Positions 25,183 to 34,569 are shown, counted from the first letter of the stretch. The stretch: 64,000 nucleotides of DNA from SB25 sp050180705 (GCA_050180705.1 JBFXDX010000011.1:1-64000), one strand, 5' to 3'. Notes: generated by a model from the letters alone, not told the origin. Program-made: numbers and translations.

Positions 25183-25881
25183 ATGATGGATTTTACTTCA
25201 GATCGTGTCCTCTATGAGGATAACCATTATATTGCTGTACTGAAACTTTGTGGCGATATTGTGCAGGTTGATAAAACTGGCGATGAGTCGTTGCTTGATA
25301 AGGTTAAGCGATTTATTAAGGATCGTGATGCTAAGCCAGGGAATGTTTTCATCGAGGTAACTCATAGAATAGATAGACCTGTAAGCGGGGTTGTACTTTT
25401 TGCTAAGACTAGTAAGGGATTGAGCCGAATGAACAATTTGTTTCAGGAGGGCAAGGTTGCTAAAAAGTACTGGGCTGTTGTAAAGAATAGACCACCACAG
25501 GATTCCGATTTGTTGGTGCATTATTTAGTTCGCGATACTAAAAAGAATAAATCATTTGTTTACCCTCGCGAGGTTCATGGATCAAAGGAGGCACGCTTAA
25601 AGTACACTTTAGTTGGAGGTACTAAAAATTACTTCTTATTGGAGATTGACTTGATAACCGGAAGGCATCATCAAATTAGGAGTCAACTTTCAAAAATTGG
25701 TTGTCCGATTAAGGGTGATTTAAAGTATGGCTTTGATCGTTCAAATCCCGATGGCGGTATCCATTTACATTCCCGCTCAATCTCGTTCAAGCATCCAATA
25801 ACCGATGAAAATGTAACGATTTTTGCAAACCCGCCACAGGATGCCTTTTGGAATCAGTTTTTAACCTTAAATATTGATTGA
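25183..25881 (+). CDS. RluA-family 23S rRNA/tRNA pseudouridine synthase
   Basis: 232 residues. The catalytic motif is VTHRIDRPVSGVVLFAKT, Asp64 being the nucleophile, followed by YWAVVKNRP and the C-terminal GRHHQIRSQL and HLHSRSISFKHP typical of the RluA family. There is no N-terminal S4 domain, so it is the short type. It isomerises uridine to pseudouridine in rRNA or tRNA; the exact target is not deducible. Either of two adjacent ATGs could be the start. Confidence 0.92.
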   Translation: MMDFTSDRVLYEDNHYIAVLKLCGDIVQVDKTGDESLLDKVKRFIKDRDAKPGNVFIEVTHRIDRPVSGVVLFAKTSKGLSRMNNLFQEGKVAKKYWAVVKNRPPQDSDLLVHYLVRDTKKNKSFVYPREVHGSKEARLKYTLVGGTKNYFLLEIDLITGRHHQIRSQLSKIGCPIKGDLKYGFDRSNPDGGIHLHSRSISFKHPITDENVTIFANPPQDAFWNQFLTLNID

Positions 25882-25969
25882 CCGGTTGTCGTCATTTTAT
25901 TGCTAGAACAATTTTAATTTGAGATTTACTCTCAACTTTAACATTTTTTTCAATTTTACTTGCTATAGT

Positions 25970-26002
25970 TTGCTGGATCTATTGGCAGGTTTAATATTTT
26001 TG
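25970..26002 (+). promoter_or_regulatory. Putative promoter of the LysM glucosaminidase gene
   Basis: TTG at 25970-25972, a 22-nt spacer and TATTTTTG at 25995-26002. The predicted start is about 15 bp before the ATG at 26024. Confidence 0.4.
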
Positions 26003-26023
26003 TTCCATTAAATAGACAATGAT

Positions 26024-26959
26024 ATGCAACGATTTATACTTAGTTTTCTTGTGATTTTTTGTGTTTATACCAGTTTTGGACAGTCAAAGATATCGAGGCA
26101 AGATTATATTTCGAAATACTCACCTATTGCCGTAAGGCAGATGAAAGAGTACGGCGTGCCGGCAAGTATCATTCTTGCTCAGGGAATGCTCGAGAGCGAT
26201 AATGGCAACAGTTCTTTGGCCACAAAGGCAAATAACCATTTTGGCATAAAGTGTCATAAGGATTGGAATGGTCCTAAAATGTATCACGATGATGATAGGA
26301 GGCAAGAGTGTTTCCGAAAATACAAAAATCCAGAAGGTTCATACATGGATCATAGTTTATTTCTTAGGGGCGGGCAGCGATACTCTACGCTTTTTGATCT
26401 AAAGTCTACAGATTATAAAGGTTGGGCACACGGCTTGAAAAAGGCAGGATATGCAACAAATCCTAAATATGCCGATATGCTGATTAAAATTATTGAGGAT
26501 AATGAGTTGTATAAATTCGATAGTGGAGTGAGTGTTGATGTTGAGTCGCCACGAAAAGGCACTGGTCAACTTGTTGATGTTGATGGTTACACCATTGATA
26601 TTTACAAAACCCGGCCAATTTATACCCGCAATAGAATAAAGTATATAGTTGTAAAAGAGGGTGATACTTTTGAATCGCTTGCTAAAGAGTTGAGTTTGAT
26701 GTCTTGGCAGTTGTGTAAGTATAATGAGTTAAAGAAAGATTCAGCGATTAAAGATGGTCAGGAACTATACATTCAGCCCAAGCGATTTAGAGCAGAGAGA
26801 AATCACTCTGTACATACTGTAGAGAGCGGCGAAACGATGTACTCTATTTCACAAAAGTATGGAGTTAAGTTGAGATCACTCTACCGGAAAAATAGAATGA
26901 AGGTAGGAGAGGAGCCTGAAGTTGGACAAACTATTTATTTAAGGAAAAGGAAAAGATAG
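26024..26959 (+). CDS. Secreted glucosaminidase with two LysM domains
   Basis: 311 residues. Signal peptide to about residue 20 (YTSFGQ). Residues about 35-165 are a GH73-type glucosaminidase domain with SIILAQGMLESDNGNS (catalytic Glu) and ANNHFGIKCHKDW. Two LysM domains follow, at about 210-250 (IVVKEGDTFESLAKELSL) and 265-308 (HTVESGETMYSISQKYGV), binding peptidoglycan. It should cleave glycan strands in the periplasm during wall growth. It converges with fmt, with 27 bp between the stops. Confidence 0.92.
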   Translation: MQRFILSFLVIFCVYTSFGQSKISRQDYISKYSPIAVRQMKEYGVPASIILAQGMLESDNGNSSLATKANNHFGIKCHKDWNGPKMYHDDDRRQECFRKYKNPEGSYMDHSLFLRGGQRYSTLFDLKSTDYKGWAHGLKKAGYATNPKYADMLIKIIEDNELYKFDSGVSVDVESPRKGTGQLVDVDGYTIDIYKTRPIYTRNRIKYIVVKEGDTFESLAKELSLMSWQLCKYNELKKDSAIKDGQELYIQPKRFRAERNHSVHTVESGETMYSISQKYGVKLRSLYRKNRMKVGEEPEVGQTIYLRKRKR

Positions 26960-26986
26960 TTTTACATCTTTTCTTTCTTCAATTTA

Positions 26987-27955
26987 CTATTGCATTCTCA
27001 AAAACTTGGTATTATGCCATCCTCTGAGAAATTCGTCGATTTGCATGGCTTTTTTTCCCGCCTGTTGTATTGTTAGTATATCGACGAGTCCATTCGAGCA
27101 TGATATGTGTAAGTACTTTTTTCCATCGCTTTGGATTAATCCTGGATTGGTATTGTGAATCTTATCCAACTTTTTTGTTCTGAATATCTTAACAGGAATA
27201 GTGCTTTCCGAACCATCTATTGAAACGACCATTTCGCTCCAAGCCGCAGGATATGGACTTAAGCCACGAATAAAGTTATGAACTTGTTTTAGGGAATTGC
27301 TCCAATCAACCTTACAGGTCTCCTTGAATATTTTCGGCGCAGATTTTAATTCACCATCAATAAGTTTTTTCTGCGGAATAGGTGCAAAATCACCATCAAT
27401 AAGTTTCTGTATGGTTTTAACAACCATCGAACCGCCTAAATTCATGAGTTTATCGTGTAGTTCACCAGTTGACTCATCTTCATCAATATCAACTTCTAGT
27501 TGATCGATGATGTTACCCGTGTCAATTTCCCTATCAAGAAGAAACGTGGTTAGTCCTGTTTTCTTTTCACCGTTAATTACAGCCCAATTAATAGGAGCCG
27601 CGCCTCTGTACTGGGGAAGTAACGATGCGTGTAAATTGAAAGTACCTAACTTTGGTAAACTCCAAACCGATTCGGGCAGCATTCTGAATGCTACCACTAC
27701 AGCAATGTCTGGACTCAACTCGTGGAGTTGATTTATGAAGTCTTCGTTTCTAAGTTTTTCGGGTTGAAGAACTAATAGACCATTTTCTACAGCGAATTGC
27801 TTTACAGGCGAACCCTGAAGTTTTTGTCCTCGCCCAACAGGCTTATCAGGAACGGTAACAACGGCAACTACGTTGTATCCTGCATTAACAATAGCCTTTA
27901 AGGGTTCAACAGCAAACTCAGGTGTTCCCATATAAACAATTCGAGGAGCGGTCAT
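26987..27955 (-). CDS. fmt: Methionyl-tRNA formyltransferase
   Basis: 322 residues, normal length. The N-terminal formyl transfer domain starts RIVYMGTPEFAVEPL and includes the folate-binding and catalytic segment FNLHASLLPQYRGAAPINW (Asn and His) with the later Asp in DREIDTGNI. The C-terminal domain begins near residue 210. It formylates the initiator Met-tRNA. It lies 50 bp downstream of ribBA on the same strand and may be co-transcribed with it. Confidence 0.96.
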   Translation of the reverse strand: MTAPRIVYMGTPEFAVEPLKAIVNAGYNVVAVVTVPDKPVGRGQKLQGSPVKQFAVENGLLVLQPEKLRNEDFINQLHELSPDIAVVVAFRMLPESVWSLPKLGTFNLHASLLPQYRGAAPINWAVINGEKKTGLTTFLLDREIDTGNIIDQLEVDIDEDESTGELHDKLMNLGGSMVVKTIQKLIDGDFAPIPQKKLIDGELKSAPKIFKETCKVDWSNSLKQVHNFIRGLSPYPAAWSEMVVSIDGSESTIPVKIFRTKKLDKIHNTNPGLIQSDGKKYLHISCSNGLVDILTIQQAGKKAMQIDEFLRGWHNTKFLRMQ

Positions 27956-28005
27956 GTGCGTATTTGGTGTGAAGTTTTGTTAAGGTTTTGCAAATCCTTT
28001 AATTC

Positions 28006-29241
28006 TTATTTATGCTTGAATAGGTTGATATGACCCATTTTCTCATGCTTAGTGCGGAGATAGAATTCGTTGAATGGATTTGGAGGAATAACCATGGGAA
28101 TATCTTCCGTAACATGAAGACCATATCCTTCTAATCCTATCATCTTTTTCGGATTATTGGTAATTAGTCTCATATTGGTTACGCCAACTTCGCGTAGAAT
28201 GCTGGCTCCAACACCATAATCGCGTTCATCGTCAAGGAAACCAAGCTCTAGGTTGGCTTCAACGGTATCCAAACCCTCTTCCTGTAATTTATATGCGTGG
28301 ATTTTGTTAAATAGTCCAATGCCTCTTCCTTCCTGATTCAAATAAACCAAAACACCTTTTCCAGCTTTGTCGATCATTCGCATAGTTTCGTGAAGTTGAG
28401 GTCCACAGTCGCAACGATAGGAGCCAAATATATCGCCAGTTACACACGATGAGTGAACTCTTACAAGTATTGGTTCGTCCTTTTCCCATTCTCCTTTGAT
28501 TAGGGCCACGTGCTCTAATCCATTCGATTTTTGACGGAAAGGAATAAGGTTGAAATCTCCAAACTCGGTAGGCAGTTTAACTTGCACTCCTTTCTCAATG
28601 ATACTTTCGGAGCGAAGAAGGTTTGCAATAAGGTCTTTTATCGATATAATCTTTAGGTTGAATTTATTGGCAATGTCAATTAGTTGAGGCAAACGAGCCA
28701 TTGTTCCATCGTCGTTCATAATCTCAACAAGAACTGCGCCTGGTGTTAACCCTGCCAAGCGGGTTAGATCAATTCCTGCTTCGGTGTGTCCTGGTCTGCG
28801 AAGCACTCCTTTGTCTTTTGCTCTTAATGGGAAAATGTGGCCAGGACGTGCTAAATCTTCTGGTTTTGTGGAAGGATCAACTAGAGCTTTAACTGTTTTT
28901 GCCCTGTCTAGTGCAGATATACCTGTAGTACATCCATGTCCTAACAAATCAACAGAAACTGTAAAAGCGGTATTGTGCAGCGCGGTATTTCTACCTACCA
29001 TTAATTCTAATTCTAACTCATCGCACCGTTTTTCGGGAAGCGATGTGCAAATAAGTCCACGTCCGTGAATTGCCATGAAGTTAATTATCTCGGGAGTAAT
29101 TTTTTCGGCGGCAGCAATAAAATCTCCTTCATTCTCCCGGTCTTCATCGTCAACAACAATAATTACTCTGCCATTTCGAAGTTCTTCAAGGGCTTCCTCT
29201 ATCGAGTTGAGTTTTATTGGTTGGTTACTATTTATGCTCAT
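28006..29241 (-). CDS. ribBA: Bifunctional 3,4-DHBP synthase / GTP cyclohydrolase II
   Basis: 411 residues. The N-terminal half is RibB (DDEDRENEGDFIAAAE, with the acidic metal-binding residues; RPGHTEAGIDL). The C-terminal half is RibA (VRVHSSCVTGDIFGS, the zinc Cys residues in YRCDCGPQL, and LNQEGRGIGL). It catalyses the two entry steps of riboflavin synthesis, from ribulose 5-phosphate and GTP. A -7 box (29273-29280) sits upstream, and no FMN riboswitch is seen. It is followed by fmt. Confidence 0.97.
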   Translation of the reverse strand: MSINSNQPIKLNSIEEALEELRNGRVIIVVDDEDRENEGDFIAAAEKITPEIINFMAIHGRGLICTSLPEKRCDELELELMVGRNTALHNTAFTVSVDLLGHGCTTGISALDRAKTVKALVDPSTKPEDLARPGHIFPLRAKDKGVLRRPGHTEAGIDLTRLAGLTPGAVLVEIMNDDGTMARLPQLIDIANKFNLKIISIKDLIANLLRSESIIEKGVQVKLPTEFGDFNLIPFRQKSNGLEHVALIKGEWEKDEPILVRVHSSCVTGDIFGSYRCDCGPQLHETMRMIDKAGKGVLVYLNQEGRGIGLFNKIHAYKLQEEGLDTVEANLELGFLDDERDYGVGASILREVGVTNMRLITNNPKKMIGLEGYGLHVTEDIPMVIPPNPFNEFYLRTKHEKMGHINLFKHK

Positions 29242-29272
29242 GGTTTGTGAATTGCTATGTATAATTTTTTTG

Positions 29273-29280
29273 CAAAAATA
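29273..29280 (-). promoter_or_regulatory. Putative -7 box of ribBA
   Basis: The complement is TATTTTTG, matching TAnnTTTG, about 32 bp before the start codon. A TTG lies slightly further upstream than usual (about 24 nt). Confidence 0.4.
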
Positions 29281-29313
29281 GCATAATGAATCGATTTTTT
29301 CTTACAACATTTA

Positions 29314-30489
29314 TCATGTTTCACGTTGTGCCTTTTCCCACTTTACATCCTGTTTGTTCATGATGAACCGCATGAATCCTTGAATCTCTGCAATGTGCAT
29401 CATGATGAGGTAGTATGGAAGTACGAAAACCTGAAATTTAACCCGATTGTTTTTTAACAAGTATCCTATTAAAGCCAATCCATAAAAAAGTAAGATGCCG
29501 ATTAGGGTAATCGTATATAAATAGGAGGGAGAGTTTATCGCAATAAAAAGGTTGATGAATGGGATTAGCAAAATTGCAAGCGGTACTATTGTCCAGCGAA
29601 GAACTTTGTGCGATAGATACTTGAATGTTAATGCAGGATTTCGGAAAGGATTGAGTAGTTTGTATCTCCTAAAAAGGGTTTGAAATCCGCCCGCAGCAAT
29701 TCTTACTTTACGTTTTTTTTCCTCATCAAAGTTCAATGATCCTTTTTCTGTAGCAATTGCTTTTTTTGAGTATATAATAGCGTGTCCGTTTTGTGCGATA
29801 TGGGTTGATAAATCGAAATCGTCTAGGATCGTGTTCGTTTCTAATGCTTTGAAAAGTTCAGTTCTTATGGCAAAAAGTTCGCCCGCAGCACTTAATGTTG
29901 ATCCTGTTTCGGATTCAAGGTACTTGATAAACGATTCGTATTTCCAGTATATTCCCTCTCCAGTAGAGCTACTTCCTGCATGGCTGTCCATGCATACCTG
30001 TTTTTCGCCAGCAACGCATCCTACTTTGGGATTACAGAAAGGTTTGACCAGTTCGAGTAACGAGTTTTCTGAAAGCATTGTGTTAGCATCGGAAAAAATG
30101 GTGATAGGTGTTTTCACGTATCTCATGGCATGATTAATTGCCGATGCTTTACCTTCTCTTTCGTCTTTGTGAACTAACGTAATATTTGAGTATTTTTTTA
30201 GAAGATCAGGAGTGCCATCGTTTGATCCATCGGTAACCCATAGTTGATGGATTTTATGTGATGGGTAATTGACTGATAATGTATTCTCAACTTTCTGATC
30301 AACTATATCTTTTTCGTTATATGCTGCTATGAGAATAGTTATTTCGGGCAATTCGAAATCATTGGGTTGTGGCGTTTTTTTACCAAGATATTTTTTTATT
30401 CCTACAAGCAGAATCAGAATTAACGGATAGCCTACGTAGCAGTATAAAATAAAAAGCAGAAGAGCCCAGAATATGTATATCGAAATCAT
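29314..30489 (-). CDS. Membrane glycosyltransferase, family 2
   Basis: 391 residues. One N-terminal membrane helix (LLLFILYCYVGYPLILILLV) is followed by a GT2 domain: PEITILIAAYNEKDIVDQKV, the DSD-type metal motif FSDANTM, and a conserved acid in LDDFDLS. At least two hydrophobic helices lie in the C-terminal region. It should transfer a sugar from a nucleotide donor to a lipid or polysaccharide acceptor at the inner membrane. It overlaps the upstream GT4 gene by 4 bp (ATGA), a strong sign of coupling. The exact glycan is unknown. Confidence 0.9.
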   Translation of the reverse strand: MISIYIFWALLLFILYCYVGYPLILILLVGIKKYLGKKTPQPNDFELPEITILIAAYNEKDIVDQKVENTLSVNYPSHKIHQLWVTDGSNDGTPDLLKKYSNITLVHKDEREGKASAINHAMRYVKTPITIFSDANTMLSENSLLELVKPFCNPKVGCVAGEKQVCMDSHAGSSSTGEGIYWKYESFIKYLESETGSTLSAAGELFAIRTELFKALETNTILDDFDLSTHIAQNGHAIIYSKKAIATEKGSLNFDEEKKRKVRIAAGGFQTLFRRYKLLNPFRNPALTFKYLSHKVLRWTIVPLAILLIPFINLFIAINSPSYLYTITLIGILLFYGLALIGYLLKNNRVKFQVFVLPYYLIMMHIAEIQGFMRFIMNKQDVKWEKAQRET

Positions 30490-31694
30490 TTGGCGAGATC
30501 TTGGTAGAAATTGGTTAGTTTCGAGGCTATATTTTCTGCATCGTAGTTGTTAGTTGCGAATTCCTTTGCATTTGTAGCAATCGTGTTTGCAGTATCGGGA
30601 GATGCTAGTAAATTGCATACCGATGTGGCAAAAACCTCTGGTGAATCGCCTATAAGGATGTGTTCTCCGTGTGTTACTTCAATTCCTTTTGCAGCAATGC
30701 TTGTAGCAACGATGGCGCGTTTTAGAAACATGCCTTCGATAATCTTAACCCGTATTCCGCTGCCCGATAGTAAAGGAACAATCATTACTGGAAACTTATT
30801 AAGGAATTCAGCAGAATCGGCTACTTGTCCGTGGAAAACAATGTTTCGTTCTACCATTAATCTTTCTGCTAGTTCTTCGGATGCATTTCTACCAGCAATG
30901 TGTAGTTCAATGTTTGGTATTTCTGCTTGAATCCGAGGCCAAACCCAATCGATAAACCAGAATAACCCCTCGGTGTTAGGCATCCAGTCTAATGCTCCAA
31001 TATAGCATATGGCAGGAGTATCAGGTGGCTCCACATCGTATATCTTATTGTTTGGGAAGTACCCGGCAGGTATTGTAATTGAAGGTTTGTCGAAATTGTT
31101 ACTAAGAAACCATTCTTTATCAGGATTACTAATGGCAACAAGAGCATCAACCTTTTTGTGCAGATTCTTTTCCAAATGGGATAATCTGTGTGCTAGAATC
31201 TTGAAATACAATTTTACCAGTTTGTTCTCTTCGTCAATAGCTAGGTTTTCCCATATATGATGCTCTACATTGTGGGCGCGCATTACTATAGGCCCATTAA
31301 AAGCGCTACGAATAGTTCTAATATAAGGGACAAGATATAGTCCCTCTAATTGAACAATGTCGTAATTTTTTTCCTGTATGCTATGTTTTAGGAGTCTTTT
31401 GAAGATTGGACTGAGGTATCGCTGTATGTTATAGGGTTTCCGTGAGAAGAAAATATTGAAAATGTTTCTCAGAACATTTGTGGACAGGTTGATATGGAGA
31501 ATTTCAAAGTTTAAACATGCTCTAATTTCCGAAGGTATTCGTTCTTTCGAACTAGGATGCTTAGATGTACTTAATGTTAAAACAGAAACCTCATTGCCCA
31601 CTTTAGCCAAACCTAAGCACATATTAAGCGTTGCAAGTGTTCCTCCATCGACAGGTGGGTATGGAGGTTTATGTGCAACTACGAGTATTTTCAT
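30486..31694 (-). CDS. Glycosyltransferase family 4-like protein
   Basis: 402 residues, with GT-B fold features: N-terminal KILVVAHKPPYPPVDGGTLATLN, then AHNVEHHIW, and the C-terminal donor-binding region MIVPLLSGSGIRVKIIEGM with the conserved Glu. It lies 41 bp after the LptF/G permease gene and overlaps the GT2 gene, so the two transferases probably act on one cell-surface glycan. No polymerase, flippase or sugar-nucleotide genes are nearby. Confidence 0.9.
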   Translation of the reverse strand: MKILVVAHKPPYPPVDGGTLATLNMCLGLAKVGNEVSVLTLSTSKHPSSKERIPSEIRACLNFEILHINLSTNVLRNIFNIFFSRKPYNIQRYLSPIFKRLLKHSIQEKNYDIVQLEGLYLVPYIRTIRSAFNGPIVMRAHNVEHHIWENLAIDEENKLVKLYFKILAHRLSHLEKNLHKKVDALVAISNPDKEWFLSNNFDKPSITIPAGYFPNNKIYDVEPPDTPAICYIGALDWMPNTEGLFWFIDWVWPRIQAEIPNIELHIAGRNASEELAERLMVERNIVFHGQVADSAEFLNKFPVMIVPLLSGSGIRVKIIEGMFLKRAIVATSIAAKGIEVTHGEHILIGDSPEVFATSVCNLLASPDTANTIATNAKEFATNNYDAENIASKLTNFYQDLAK

Positions 31695-31734
31695 GCTCTT
31701 TTGTTATTAGGATTTACGCTCCATTAGGGAGAGG

Positions 31735-33207
31735 CTATTTTTTACGTTCGGCCACTTTGTTTTTGATCTTAGTTTTCAGACGCATAAACTTTTTGGCTGC
31801 TTCAATGTAAAAATCTGCGTTCATTATAGCCGAATCGTTGGTAGCTTTGTACGATAAGAATATTCCTAATGGAAGTAGTATAAATGATGATACCCACATG
31901 CCCGAAATAGGATTCCAAACTAATTCTCGGGCAAACTTTTCACCAGATATTGTGATAATATAGTAGACAATAAAGAAAAGAACCGATATCACAACAGGCA
32001 TGCCCAATCCTCCCTTTCGAATAATTGCACCAAGAGGAGCTCCTATGAAGAAGAATACGAAGCAGGCAAATGAAAGGGTGAATTTTCTATTCCACTCAAT
32101 TATATGCCGGGTTATGTATTTCTTTTTGTAGAAGAATTCATCTTTTGTTGATGATATGTAACTTTTCGAAGATCTTGCATAATCCAATGCATGCTGAACT
32201 GCATTTTGCTTTTGAACAGGGGTTAACGAAGTGTAGAGTGAATCAATGTTTATTTTATAGGTTGTTTTTACGCCCTGTTTTCTTGTGTACCAGTTTGGGT
32301 TCCGCATTAAACTGTTGCGGGTAACATTCTTCGAGAATGCTTCGGCCTGCATATTGAATGCATTAACCAAGGAGTCTTTAGCATTGCTCAATTGATTAAG
32401 ATTCATGGCTTGGTAGCTATCCTTGAAAAGATTTTCATCGGTACGCTGCAATCCAAATCCTCTTAGTTCGAAAACAATAACCTGCTTTTCGAATGTTTGC
32501 TTTTGTGCTGGGAATTTACTTGTTGGATTTTTGCGGGGCGATTTATTATCGGTTATTTCTTTGTATGAATACCCGCTAAAAAGTGTCGCAACAAGAAATT
32601 GCTGATCCGAAGTGGGCTTCATGTATCCCGAGTCGGCATAGGTTACCGTTGTATTCCCTTTGTCGGAACTGTGATCGTAGATCAGTACTTTTTTTAGGAG
32701 GCTAGTTTTAGGGTCTTTGTCCGAGACTTTTATGCTGTAACCTTCAATTAAATTGGTGAAAACGCCCTCCTTTATGATTAGTTCTGGTTTTTGCTGTTTT
32801 ACAGAGTAAAGCAACGACGCTATTTTAAGGTTTGTGTAGGGTAGCACATTGTTCGAAAAGAAGAATGCGCTTATGCTAATAAATATTGTTGCAAAAATCA
32901 GCGGAACCATGATCCGAGGTAATGATATACCTGCCGATTTCATGGCAAGCAGCTCGTTGTTCTCCCCTAGATTTCCCAGAGTCATAAGTGATGCAAGGAG
33001 TGTGGCTAACGGAAGCGCCATGGGGACAAGTCCGGCCGATGCGTATAGTAATAACTCGGAGATAACGCTCCAATCGAGTCCCTTTCCAACTAAATCGTCG
33101 ATATATTTCCACAGGAACTGCATTAAAAGGATAAACATGGCAATGAAAAAGGTCATTACCAGTGGTCCGAGGTAGGACTTTAGTATAAAACGATGAAGTG
33201 TTTTCAC
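31735..33207 (-). CDS. LptF/LptG-family permease (YjgP/YjgQ)
   Basis: 490 residues. Three N-terminal and three C-terminal transmembrane helices flank a periplasmic domain of about 220 residues, the arrangement of LptF/LptG, which extract lipopolysaccharide from the inner membrane. The start LHRFILKSYLGPLVMTFFIAMF and the cytoplasmic loop with LASLMTLGNLGENNELLAMKSAG are typical. The C-terminus has a short basic cytoplasmic tail. The glycosyltransferases downstream fit an envelope role. LptB and the second permease are not in the window. A -7 box (complement of 33237-33244, TACATTTG) lies upstream. Confidence 0.92.
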   Translation of the reverse strand: MKTLHRFILKSYLGPLVMTFFIAMFILLMQFLWKYIDDLVGKGLDWSVISELLLYASAGLVPMALPLATLLASLMTLGNLGENNELLAMKSAGISLPRIMVPLIFATIFISISAFFFSNNVLPYTNLKIASLLYSVKQQKPELIIKEGVFTNLIEGYSIKVSDKDPKTSLLKKVLIYDHSSDKGNTTVTYADSGYMKPTSDQQFLVATLFSGYSYKEITDNKSPRKNPTSKFPAQKQTFEKQVIVFELRGFGLQRTDENLFKDSYQAMNLNQLSNAKDSLVNAFNMQAEAFSKNVTRNSLMRNPNWYTRKQGVKTTYKINIDSLYTSLTPVQKQNAVQHALDYARSSKSYISSTKDEFFYKKKYITRHIIEWNRKFTLSFACFVFFFIGAPLGAIIRKGGLGMPVVISVLFFIVYYIITISGEKFARELVWNPISGMWVSSFILLPLGIFLSYKATNDSAIMNADFYIEAAKKFMRLKTKIKNKVAERKK

Positions 33208-33285
33208 AAATTAATCTTTATTGGAAATAGCAAAGGCAAATGTAATGGTTTTTCCAATAACAATAAGATAAAATATTTTGAAAGC

Positions 33286-33696
33286 TTAAGCTCCAATAAC
33301 CCTTTTTAACTCACCAATTTGATGATTCCAAAGCGATGTGGTTTCATCAATGTCGTCAAAGTTGTCAATTTCTTCGGTAACAATTAATGTTAGTTCTCCG
33401 GTAATATCATCCTTAATAAGTTTAAAAGCAAAGTGCGAGGAGCTGCTTGGCGTGTAGCTATCGTTATCGATCCATCGAAATTTTACGAATTTATTATCCT
33501 TTTTTTCTATCAGTTCTGCCTCACGAGCAGAGTCATCCCATATAAAAGTGAAAACATTACCCCGGAGATTTACATCGTCGGCAAACCATTCCGAAAGGCC
33601 ATGAGGAGTACACAATCGCTGGAAGATAATATTTGCAGAAGAGTTTATCGAATATTCCAGTTCAACTTTGTTTGCAACTTTTTCATCTACGTTCAT
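33286..33696 (-). CDS. START-like (SRPBCC/AHSA1-type) domain protein
   Basis: 136 residues, one domain of the START/Bet v1 fold with the pattern LCTPHGLSEWFADDVNLRG and FKFRWID-type core strands. Single-domain START-like proteins of this kind are common in Bacteroidota near envelope genes. They bind small hydrophobic ligands, but no ligand is known. It is not clearly in an operon with the permease gene 78 bp away. Confidence 0.75.
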   Translation of the reverse strand: MNVDEKVANKVELEYSINSSANIIFQRLCTPHGLSEWFADDVNLRGNVFTFIWDDSAREAELIEKKDNKFVKFRWIDNDSYTPSSSSHFAFKLIKDDITGELTLIVTEEIDNFDDIDETTSLWNHQIGELKRVIGA

Positions 33697-33837
33697 GGCT
33701 AATAATTTTATTTAATGATATGCAATATATTATTTTATGCTATATTTCAATTGTTTCTCAATTAGTTATTTATTAACAGTGGCTGTTAATATTCAATAAT
33801 TAGACCAAACTTTTTTAGGTTTTTACTGTAACGATAT

Positions 33838-33867
33838 TTGGAGGTAAAAAATTATTTTATACTTTTG
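33838..33867 (+). promoter_or_regulatory. Promoter of tRNA-Met
   Basis: TTG at 33838-33840, a 19-nt spacer and TACTTTTG at 33860-33867, an exact consensus match. The predicted start is about 33875, some 8 bp before the tRNA. Confidence 0.7.
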
Positions 33868-33882
33868 CACCGCTAAACCGAT

Positions 33883-33956
33883 GGCGAGGTAGCTCAGCTG
33901 GTTAGAGCGCATGATTCATAATCATGAGGTCGGCGGTTCAATCCCGCCTCTCGCTA
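33883..33956 (+). tRNA. tRNA-Met (anticodon CAT)
   Basis: A 74-nt cloverleaf. The anticodon stem CATGA/TCATG encloses TTCATAA, giving CAT; the T arm is GGCGG-TTCAATC-CCGCC; the acceptor stem is 7 bp with G-U pairs at both ends. The D-arm sequence GCTCAGCTGGTTAGAGC is normal. It looks like the elongator form; a role as tRNA-Ile2 (lysidine) cannot be excluded. CCA is not encoded. A promoter and a terminator bracket it. Confidence 0.95.
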
Positions 33957-33958
33957 CG

Positions 33959-33985
33959 AAGGGGAACAATCGTTCCCCTTTTTTT
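33959..33985 (+). terminator. Terminator of tRNA-Met
   Basis: AAGGGGAAC-AATC-GTTCCCCTT followed by a T-run starts 2 bp after the discriminator base. Confidence 0.92.
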
Positions 33986-34228
33986 ATACCCTAAAGTGTG
34001 TTATACGTCTAGTGTAGCCCCTAAGTTAAAAAGTGACTAAATCCCAAGTCGAAAAGTGAATTTTTTGCGCACAATTATTTTATGCCTCAAATTTTGCATA
34101 AAAATAAGTTTTTGCCTGCAATGTGGATTTGATATAGAATAGTTTGAATTTTGTAGGTGTATTTAAATGCATTGCTGCGGTAATTTTACATTGGCGTCTG
34201 TTTTTAGCCCAAAGGGCTTCCGTGAGTT

Positions 34229-34438
34229 TGCGCCAGAGGGTGAATGTGCCCTGTAATCTTACTGGATAGCTGCCCCAAGGGTGGACTTAGCCTAGTAGCT
34301 CTACAGGGTATCTGCCTCCAAAGGGGAAAGTCTCTTGCAACTCTACTTGGTGTCTGCTCCCAAAGGGGAATGTCCCTTGAAGCTCTACGGGGTATCTTCC
34401 CAAACTTTGGAGCTACTCCTGTTGAGTTACGGCACAAT
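34229..34438. repeat. Array of five degenerate 42-bp tandem repeats
   Basis: Units at 34229-34270, 34271-34312, 34313-34354, 34355-34396 and 34397-34438 are each exactly 42 bp. Units 2-4 are the best conserved, sharing TGCnCC, AAGGGG, TAGCTCTAC-type and GGTATC blocks; 1 and 5 are more diverged. The period is a multiple of three, so both strands carry an open 14-residue repeat (for example SLVALQGICLQRGK in the + frame), but no start signals support a gene. The region between the tRNA terminator and nhaA (33986-34569) is otherwise without genes. Confidence 0.7.
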
Positions 34439-34569
34439 TTCGGGAGTCCATTCTTGACTGCCGCAGTGCTGCCGCAAGAGTTTTACCTATTAATACTATC
34501 GTAAAATTTGTTAGATCTACGCTTGTGGGGACTTTTACTTAAAACTGTATTCTCTATAAGTTTTAGAAT

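Noticed and set aside
28006..29313. FMN riboswitch before ribBA, or before ribF at 42876
   Set aside because: Leaders are short and show no conserved FMN aptamer sequence.
34229..34438. CRISPR array
   Set aside because: No constant repeat separated by unique spacers and no cas genes; the units are contiguous and degenerate.
34204..34504. Open frames of 77 and 86 codons across the 42-bp repeats
   Set aside because: Open only because the repeat period is a multiple of three; no promoter or sensible start. Reported as a repeat instead.
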